From positions 1 to 8,464 of the forward strand of contig JAJISH010000064.1 in assembly GCA_022848825.1 (NCBI GenBank): a stretch of DNA of 8,464 nt, in the 5' to 3' direction. The DNA is from Thermoplasmatota archaeon (GTDB taxonomy: Archaea; Thermoplasmatota; Thermoplasmata; RBG-16-68-12; JAGMCJ01). The notes beneath the pieces were generated by a model. The model worked only from the letters and a program-made list of their open reading frames with translations. It did no database searches and had not been told where the DNA came from. Of this stretch, positions 1 through 4,543 are shown in pieces (within the stretch, counting starts at the first letter, position 1; each line of letters begins with the position of its first letter). Both the position numbers and the translations under genes were made by a program.

Positions 1-1267
1 TGATGTTCACCTCATTGCTCGAGAAGATCTTGAACCCCTTCTCCCTCTTGTTCAGTTCCTTGATTGTGTCGACTTGCTCGAGCAGGACATCATCATCCAG
101 TCCACCGGCGATTTTGATTCCCCTTGAGTGATCGGCGATGCTGACGTAGGAGTAGCCAAGCGTCTTGGATTCCTCCACCATCCTCTCGATGGATTCCGTC
201 CCATCGCTCCACTCCGTGTGGATGTGGAGGTCTCCTTTGACGTCGTCGAGTCCTATCAACCCGGGCAGGCAGTCCGACTGGGCAGCTTCGATCTCCCCTC
301 GGTCCTCCCTCAGCTCGGGTGCGATGAAGTCCATCCCCAGTGTTTCATAGATGCCCTCCTCGGTCTCTCCCGCGATCCGCTTCTCTCCCTCGAAGAGACC
401 GTACTCGTTCAGCTTCCAGTCCTTGGTCTGGGCGATTCTCCTCAGACGGATGTTGTGGTCCTTGGACCCGGTGAAGTACTGCAGCGCGGAACCGAAGCTC
501 TGGGCGTCAACGACCCGGAGGTCCGTCTGCAGCCTTACGGTCGTCTGAAGCTCAACGTTCCTTCTCTCCACAATCACGCTTGTCTTCGTGGGCCCGCTCA
601 CGATGACGTCTTTAACACCTGGGAGCGCAACAAATGCCCCCATCACTTCCTCTGGCTTGCCCGAGGCCACCAGAATGTCGAGGTCACCCACCGTTTCCCG
701 CATCCTCCGGGACGAGCCCGCCACGGATATCCTGTCGATGTGGCACTTTGTCCTCAGCTCTTCGATCAGCTCTTCAGCAAGCGGGAGACCCAATCCCAAG
801 AGTGCCCTCTTCCCGGCTCCGGAGAACGTGCGGAGACTGTTGAGTATGTTCTCCTCGCTCTTCTTGCTGAACCCTCTTAGCTTCCTGATTCTGCCTTTCC
901 TTGCGGCCCGCTCAAGTCCCTCGACGCTCGTCACTCCGAGCTGTTGGTACAGGACCTTGACGGTCTTCGGGCCAACGCCGGGGATGTGAAGGAGTTCCAG
1001 AAGACCTGGCGGAAATTCGGCTCTGAGCTTCTCCAGGTAAGCTACCTTCCCGGTCTTGACATACTCCTCGATCTTCTTGGTCAATGCCTTTCCGATTCCC
1101 TGGAGGTCTTGCAGCTCCCTCCTCTCAGCGATTCCCGCAACATCCTCCCTGAGCCCTTCCACAACCCTCGCCGCCCGCCTGTAGGCATTCGCCTTGAACG
1201 GCTCATCCTTCATATCCTCGAGATCGCCAATCTGGCCTAGGATTCTCGCGAGCTCCCTATTCTTCAC
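1..1267 (-). CDS. polX: Family X DNA polymerase with PHP domain (PolX), 3' end cut by window edge
   Basis: Repair-type DNA polymerase of the PolX family; the fused PHP domain in this family usually supplies a metal-dependent 3'-5' exonuclease or AP-endonuclease activity. I translated the minus strand by hand: 422 residues are visible, of roughly 570 usual for the family. Order: helical 8-kDa-like region with HhH motifs (LQGIGKAL about 55-62, IPGVGPKT about 95-102), polymerase core with AGSSRR (183-188), the catalytic pair D195/D197 in GDLDIL, the third acidic residue D249 in TDLR, and FTGSK near 265-269. The PHP domain begins at GDLHIH (345-350) and continues through ADHS (378-381); SSNEVNI ends the visible part. 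The GTG at 1267 is the only start available, because an in-frame TGA lies three codons upstream (1276-1274). There is no Shine-Dalgarno site, and a TATA box 26 nt upstream suggests a leaderless mRNA. The family call is very secure. Confidence 0.95.
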   Translation of the reverse strand, partial: MKNRELARILGQIGDLEDMKDEPFKANAYRRAARVVEGLREDVAGIAERRELQDLQGIGKALTKKIEEYVKTGKVAYLEKLRAEFPPGLLELLHIPGVGPKTVKVLYQQLGVTSVEGLERAARKGRIRKLRGFSKKSEENILNSLRTFSGAGKRALLGLGLPLAEELIEELRTKCHIDRISVAGSSRRMRETVGDLDILVASGKPEEVMGAFVALPGVKDVIVSGPTKTSVIVERRNVELQTTVRLQTDLRVVDAQSFGSALQYFTGSKDHNIRLRRIAQTKDWKLNEYGLFEGEKRIAGETEEGIYETLGMDFIAPELREDRGEIEAAQSDCLPGLIGLDDVKGDLHIHTEWSDGTESIERMVEESKTLGYSYVSIADHSRGIKIAGGLDDDVLLEQVDTIKELNKREKGFKIFSSNEVNI

Positions 1268-1289
1268 ACGGTCTCAAATGAAACGGGTC

Positions 1290-1296
1290 ATAAAAA
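1290..1296 (-). promoter_or_regulatory. TATA box of polX, leaderless spacing
   Basis: Minus strand reads TTTTTAT, centred about 26 nt before the GTG start of polX. That is where an archaeal TATA box sits relative to +1, so transcription would begin at or next to the start codon. The absence of any GGAGG-like site before the GTG agrees with a leaderless transcript. Inferred from spacing only. Confidence 0.55.
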
Positions 1297-1324
1297 CCTT
1301 CTCGCGATTCATCCGTCCACCCAG

Positions 1325-1329
1325 AAAAA
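1325..1329 (-). terminator. Oligo-T tract after the small gene, possible archaeal terminator
   Basis: On the minus strand a run of five T follows the stop of the 43-residue gene by about 26 nt. Archaeal RNA polymerase can stop at short oligo-T tracts without a hairpin. A five-base run is weak evidence; it also lies only about 30 nt before the polX TATA box, so readthrough into polX is possible. Confidence 0.25.
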
Positions 1330-1355
1330 GGGTTCTCAAGTCGACCGAGCGCGGT

Positions 1356-1487
1356 CTATTCCTCGAAACCGAAGCCCACTTCCTGCTCGCGCCATATGAG
1401 AAGGGACCTCGGCAGGTCATCGAAATCCTTGAATCTGAGAGTCAGAATCTCGTACTTTCCATCAGGAGTCATTCTTGTTGTATTCAT
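1356..1487 (-). CDS. Small hypothetical protein, 43 residues
   Basis: Too short for most gene callers and of unknown function. It has an ATG start, a stop at 1358-1356, a GGGAG ribosome binding site 4 nt upstream, and a TATA-like element (1531-1538) about 47 nt before the ATG, which predicts a leader of about 20 nt. The product begins MNTTRMTPDG, has an alternating stretch KYEILTLRF (11-19) that could form a beta strand, then an acidic/aromatic segment (FDDLPRSLLIWRE, 22-34), and ends GFGFEE. It is soluble, has no signal peptide, membrane helix or cysteine, and no metal motif. It lies between the DUF47 operon end and polX on the same strand but seems to have its own promoter. I do not recognise the family. 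The main alternative is chance open frame, but the combination of ATG, RBS, TATA spacing and a flanking T tract argues for a real gene. Confidence 0.55.
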   Translation of the reverse strand: MNTTRMTPDGKYEILTLRFKDFDDLPRSLLIWREQEVGFGFEE

Positions 1488-1491
1488 CTTG

Positions 1492-1496
1492 CTCCC
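1492..1496 (-). promoter_or_regulatory. Ribosome binding site of the 43-residue gene
   Basis: GGGAG on the minus strand, four bases before the ATG at 1487. It is one of the reasons for calling this short frame as a gene. The match to the anti-Shine-Dalgarno is shorter than for the operon genes. Confidence 0.45.
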
Positions 1497-1530
1497 TTTG
1501 CCTTGAACTCTCTTGATTTGTTTTACAGGA

Positions 1531-1538
1531 CTTAAATG
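1531..1538 (-). promoter_or_regulatory. TATA-like box of the 43-residue gene
   Basis: Minus strand CATTTAAG. If +1 lies about 26 nt downstream (near 1508), the leader is about 20 nt and contains the GGGAG site. The core is nearly symmetric, so it could also act on the plus strand, but no convincing gene follows there. Confidence 0.4.
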
Positions 1539-1669
1539 TTACGTCCGGCCTATCATGACTGATTCTCTGGCAGGCGATTGTGCACTCAGATATTCGTCCG
1601 ACTCAAGTGAGGAAAAGCCTGGGCTGGGACCGGGGATGCGAAGAACACCCGTCCGATGTCGAATTTCGG

Positions 1670-2341
1670 CTATACTCCGGATACGACCATTATGAAGAGC
1701 ATCTCGGCCGCTGCCGCGCAGGAATCCGAGGCGTTCTCCAGCGCTGTGAGGAAGTCGTTCAGCACGACCACAGCCTTCGGGTCGTCGACCGCTCTGAGCA
1801 TCTCCTTCTTGAGGTCATAGTAGAGTACATCCACTTGCCTCTCGAACCGGTCGATCTCCTTGCGTCCCCTGAGAACACGCGCATCGCTCACCCCCAGGGC
1901 TTCCAAGCTCTGCCTGAGAACTCTCCCGCTATCGACGTTGAGCTTGGTCACTTCCTTGAACCTCATCCACAGGATGGGTTTGATGCGAGCCCTAATCCCT
2001 ATGAGGATCTCCAGGTTTCGCGAACCTGCCTTTGCCCAGTCCGCGGCCGAATCCACTCTTCTTATCAGCCGCATCAGGTCTCCTCTTGCGGAGGGGTCCA
2101 TGTCCCCTTTCGAGATCTCCTCGAAGATGTCGTCCTCTATGCTGTCTGCTGCCGTTTCGTTTATGTCCAGACGCTTGATGGCCTCTAGGGCCTGGGGTCT
2201 CCTGCCGGCTATCATTGCCGCAATGGCATTGTCCAGCTCAACGAGCGCATCTTCGACCTTCTTCGCATGCTCTCGGGTCTGTTGCATCGCTCTGGATCCT
2301 CTTCTCTTTCGGAACCAGCCGAGCATTCCGCTTTCACTCAA
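1670..2341 (-). CDS. DUF47 / PhoU-like protein
   Basis: All-helical cytoplasmic protein of the DUF47 (PhoU-related) family, 223 residues, the usual length. In known cases PhoU-like proteins act with phosphate transporters (Pst ABC systems or PiT permeases) and bind metal clusters through E/D-x3-D motifs. Four such motifs are visible: E62-x3-D66, D97-x3-D101, E167-x3-D171 and E202-x3-D206. A basic N-terminus (FRKRRGSR, 10-17) precedes the helices. It starts with TTG at 2341, chosen because a perfect GGAGGTGAT site lies five bases upstream; the start overlaps the end of ATPase 2 by 8 nt (TTGAGTGA), so translation is probably coupled. It is the last gene of the ABC importer operon. DUF47 proteins are commonly next to PiT-type phosphate permeases, so its place behind a TOBE-type ABC importer is unusual and hints at phosphate or another oxyanion. 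The family call is firm, the role inferred. Confidence 0.88.
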   Translation of the reverse strand: MSESGMLGWFRKRRGSRAMQQTREHAKKVEDALVELDNAIAAMIAGRRPQALEAIKRLDINETAADSIEDDIFEEISKGDMDPSARGDLMRLIRRVDSAADWAKAGSRNLEILIGIRARIKPILWMRFKEVTKLNVDSGRVLRQSLEALGVSDARVLRGRKEIDRFERQVDVLYYDLKKEMLRAVDDPKAVVVLNDFLTALENASDSCAAAAEMLFIMVVSGV

Positions 2342-3434
2342 GTTTTATCACCTCCGATAGGCCCTCCCTCGGTGCCGGGAAGGTGAGGATGTTCGTCTCA
2401 TCGAAAGAGACGGCCACCTCCTCGCCCTCCTTGAACTCCTCTCCCGCGAAGCTGTCCACGAAGACGTGGTCATCGCTTGCGAGGAGCACTTCGTACCTCA
2501 GGTAGGACCCCATGAACCTAATGCTCTTGATTCTTCCGGGGATCGCATTTCCAAGTCTCGTTCCCCTCAACTCCTCAACTCTCAGATTCTCCGGCCTCAT
2601 CGCCAGGATTATCGCGGCACCCATCCGGAATTCGCGATTGCTCAGCGTCAAGTACTCCTGATTCCTCAGCTCTATGATCGCCCAGTAGTCTCTGAGCTTG
2701 TTAATCGCTCCCTGGAGGAAGTTCATCTCGCCCACGAAATTCGCCGTGAAGATGCTCTTCGGGTTGTTGTAGAGGTTCTCCGGGGAGTCGATTTCCACTA
2801 TCCTCCCCGCCCTCATCACCACTATTCTGTCGGAGACGGAGCTCGCTTCCTCCTGATCATGCGTGACGTGGACCGCTGTCAGGCCGAGGTCCTTGACGAG
2901 TCTTCTGAGCTCGTATCTGAGGTCGACTCTGACCCTGGCATCCAACGCTGAAAGGGGCTCGTCCAGGATCAACAGCTTCGCCTGCGATGCCAACGCCCTC
3001 GCAAGGCCAGCCTTCTGTTGTGTGCCCGTGCTCAGCTCTCCTGGAAAGAACTTCTTGCGGTCCAGCAGGTCGACGAGGTCCAGAACCTCCTGGGCGATCT
3101 TGTCCCTCTCCTCGACCGGGAAGTCCTTCACGATCGGTGCATATGTCGCGTTCGAGAGGACCGTCATATGGGGAAAGAGGGCGATGTTCTGGAACACGTA
3201 GCCCAGGTCCCTGTCCTCCACGGGGACCTCGTTCATTCTCTTCCCGTCTATGAGAACCTCTCCCTCCGTCGGCTCCCAGATCCCTGAGATTATTTTGACG
3301 AGCGTCGTCTTTCCACAACCGCTGGGTCCGAGGAGGGTGACGTATTCCTTGTCCTCGATCGTGAGGTTCACGTCCTTCACGGCAACGATCTCGCCGAACC
3401 GCTTCGTAATCCCCTTGAGCTCGATCCGAGGCAC
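2334..3434 (-). CDS. ABC importer ATPase 2 (PotA/FbpC type, TOBE domain, degenerate signature)
   Basis: Cytoplasmic ATP-hydrolysing subunit of an ABC importer, 366 residues. Motifs: Walker A GPSGCGKT (36-43), Q-loop Q82 in VFQNIALFPHMT, signature LSTGTQQK (134-141), Walker B LLILDEP (154-160), D-loop SALD (162-165), H-loop H192 in VTHDQ. Residues about 235-355 form the C-terminal regulatory/TOBE-like region with the AMRPEN element (279-283). The signature is LSTGT, not LSGGQ: the first glycine and the glutamine are replaced while the serine and second glycine remain. The GTG at 3434 is chosen because GGAGGT lies six bases upstream and the GTG shares one base with the TAG of ATPase 1 (TAGTG). 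A longer frame opens at 3491 but would add 19 residues with no homology and run deep into ATPase 1. It probably pairs with ATPase 1 as a heterodimer under the fused permease. The substrate cannot be read from this subunit. Confidence 0.92.
   Translation of the reverse strand: MPRIELKGITKRFGEIVAVKDVNLTIEDKEYVTLLGPSGCGKTTLVKIISGIWEPTEGEVLIDGKRMNEVPVEDRDLGYVFQNIALFPHMTVLSNATYAPIVKDFPVEERDKIAQEVLDLVDLLDRKKFFPGELSTGTQQKAGLARALASQAKLLILDEPLSALDARVRVDLRYELRRLVKDLGLTAVHVTHDQEEASSVSDRIVVMRAGRIVEIDSPENLYNNPKSIFTANFVGEMNFLQGAINKLRDYWAIIELRNQEYLTLSNREFRMGAAIILAMRPENLRVEELRGTRLGNAIPGRIKSIRFMGSYLRYEVLLASDDHVFVDSFAGEEFKEGEEVAVSFDETNILTFPAPREGLSEVIKLE
2347..2355 (-). promoter_or_regulatory. Strong Shine-Dalgarno of the DUF47 gene; decides its TTG start
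   Basis: Minus strand GGAGGTGAT, a nine-base match to the archaeal 16S rRNA 3' tail, then five bases (AAAAC) and TTG. It lies inside the coding end of ATPase 2 and fixes the otherwise doubtful TTG start. Confidence 0.85.
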
Positions 3435-4543
3435 TACTCCACCTCCAGTTCTTCCTTCAAACCCTTCTCGGGTATGGGAAAGATGATGCACTTCGATGGT
3501 TCCAGGTGTGCCGTTACCTCCATGCCATTGCTGAATCCGACGCCCGTGGATGATGGCGTCTTGACATGGAGCATCTTTCCATCGTCCGTCTCAATCACTA
3601 TGCTCACCAGCCTGCCGAGGAAGAGCTTCCTCACGACTTTGGCGGGAATGTGGTTCTGCCCCTCCACGACCCCGTCGAGCAGCCTGACGTTCTCCGTCTT
3701 TATTCCAACGCAAGCCTCCGAGCCCCGCGGCAGGTTCGTCGGGCGGGCACGGAGGACGTGTCCCTCCCCCTCGAGCTCACTGTGGTCCTCGCTCACGGAG
3801 TGCACGGTGCCCTCGAAGAAGTTGGCCTCGCCGACGAAGTGGCAGATGAAAGGTCTCGCGGGATTGTCATATATCTCCTCAGGTCTACCCAGTTGCTCTA
3901 TCCTTCCCTTTCTCAGCACGGCTACCCTGTCCGCCATCGTCATCGCGATTTCCTGGTCATGGGTGACGTGCAGGGCGGTGATACCGAGGTCGGAGGTCAA
4001 ACGCGCGAGCTCGTACCTGAGCTCGATCCTCAGGCGGGCGTCGAGGGCCCGCAGTGGCTCATCCAACAGCAGGATCTTGACGTCGGTCGCGAGCGCCCGA
4101 GCCAGCGCGTTCCTCTGCTTCATCCCGCCGCTTAGCTCGTCAGGGCGGGCGGTCCTCCTGTCGTAGAGCCTGACGAGGTTCAGCATCTCCCGGGCGAGCA
4201 TATCGCATTTCGACTCATCCCAGTCCTTGACTGTGGGGCCGAATTTCGTGTTGTCCCAGACCGTCATGTGGCGGAACAGCGCATATGTCTGAGAAAGATA
4301 GACCATTCCCCTGTCCTCTGGCGGGAGGTTGTCCACCCGCTTGCCGTCCACGAATATCTTCCCGCTGTCAGGAGGCGTCAGACCGGCTATCATCTTCAGG
4401 AGCGTCGTCTTTCCCGCTCCCGTCGGTCCGAGGATTACGATGTACTCTCCGTCCTTGACTTCGAGACTGATGTCATCCGCAGCGACTATGTCGTCGAACC
4501 TCTTGCTGAGGCCTTCGAGCCTTATCGAGGGAATTCTAGGCAC
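3434..4543 (-). CDS. ABC importer ATPase 1 (PotA/FbpC type, TOBE domain)
   Basis: Cytoplasmic ATPase subunit of the same importer, 369 residues, a paralogue of ATPase 2. Motifs: Walker A GPTGAGKT (39-46), Q-loop Q85 in YLSQTYALFRHMT, canonical signature LSGGMKQR (137-144), Walker B ILLLDEP (157-163), H-loop H195 in VTHDQ, then a TOBE-like C-terminal region (about 240-355) with GIKTENV at 280-286. Two positions differ from the family norm: R165 in the D-loop (RALD for SALD) and R91 in ALFRHMT for ALFPHMT. The GTG at 4543 overlaps the end of the permease gene by 8 nt. It is the most upstream start, since an in-frame TGA lies five codons before it. It gives an MPRI N-terminus matching that of ATPase 2. 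A Shine-Dalgarno-based alternative start at 4534 (ATT) is given separately. It should occupy one EAA loop of the permease and ATPase 2 the other. Confidence 0.92.
   Translation of the reverse strand: MPRIPSIRLEGLSKRFDDIVAADDISLEVKDGEYIVILGPTGAGKTTLLKMIAGLTPPDSGKIFVDGKRVDNLPPEDRGMVYLSQTYALFRHMTVWDNTKFGPTVKDWDESKCDMLAREMLNLVRLYDRRTARPDELSGGMKQRNALARALATDVKILLLDEPLRALDARLRIELRYELARLTSDLGITALHVTHDQEIAMTMADRVAVLRKGRIEQLGRPEEIYDNPARPFICHFVGEANFFEGTVHSVSEDHSELEGEGHVLRARPTNLPRGSEACVGIKTENVRLLDGVVEGQNHIPAKVVRKLFLGRLVSIVIETDDGKMLHVKTPSSTGVGFSNGMEVTAHLEPSKCIIFPIPEKGLKEELEVE
3441..3446 (-). promoter_or_regulatory. Shine-Dalgarno of ATPase 2; decides its GTG start
   Basis: GGAGGT on the minus strand, six bases before the GTG at 3434, inside the last codons of ATPase 1. 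It favours the 3434 start over the longer frame opening at 3491. Confidence 0.85.

Larger units (their letters stand above)
1488..1669. other. Intergenic region downstream of the transporter operon
   Basis: About 180 bases between the DUF47 stop and the small gene. Apart from the TATA-like element and RBS of the small gene I see no RNA gene, repeat or strong hairpin. A TTTT run on the minus strand near 1610 is the only candidate operon terminator and is weak. Short frames exist on both strands but lack ribosome binding sites. Confidence 0.5.

Noticed and set aside
128..880. 250-codon open frame on the plus strand
   Set aside because: Antisense to polX, whose minus-strand translation carries the full set of polymerase and PHP motifs.
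1620..1680. tRNA-like stretch (GTCGAATTTCGGC) in the gap after DUF47
   Set aside because: No acceptor or anticodon stem could be paired and the T-loop consensus GGTTCGAATCC is absent.
1555..1695. 46-codon plus-strand frame in the gap, with a TATA-like element about 21 nt upstream
   Set aside because: No ribosome binding site, spacing too short for a leaderless start, and it runs into the DUF47 gene antisense. The TATA-like element fits the minus-strand small gene better.
1580..2188. 202-codon plus-strand open frame
   Set aside because: Lies almost wholly antisense to the DUF47 gene; composition follows the opposite strand and it has no ribosome binding site.
3435..3491. 19-residue N-terminal extension of ATPase 2
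   Set aside because: Would overlap ATPase 1 by nearly 60 bases, has no ABC homology, and the GTG at 3434 has a good Shine-Dalgarno.
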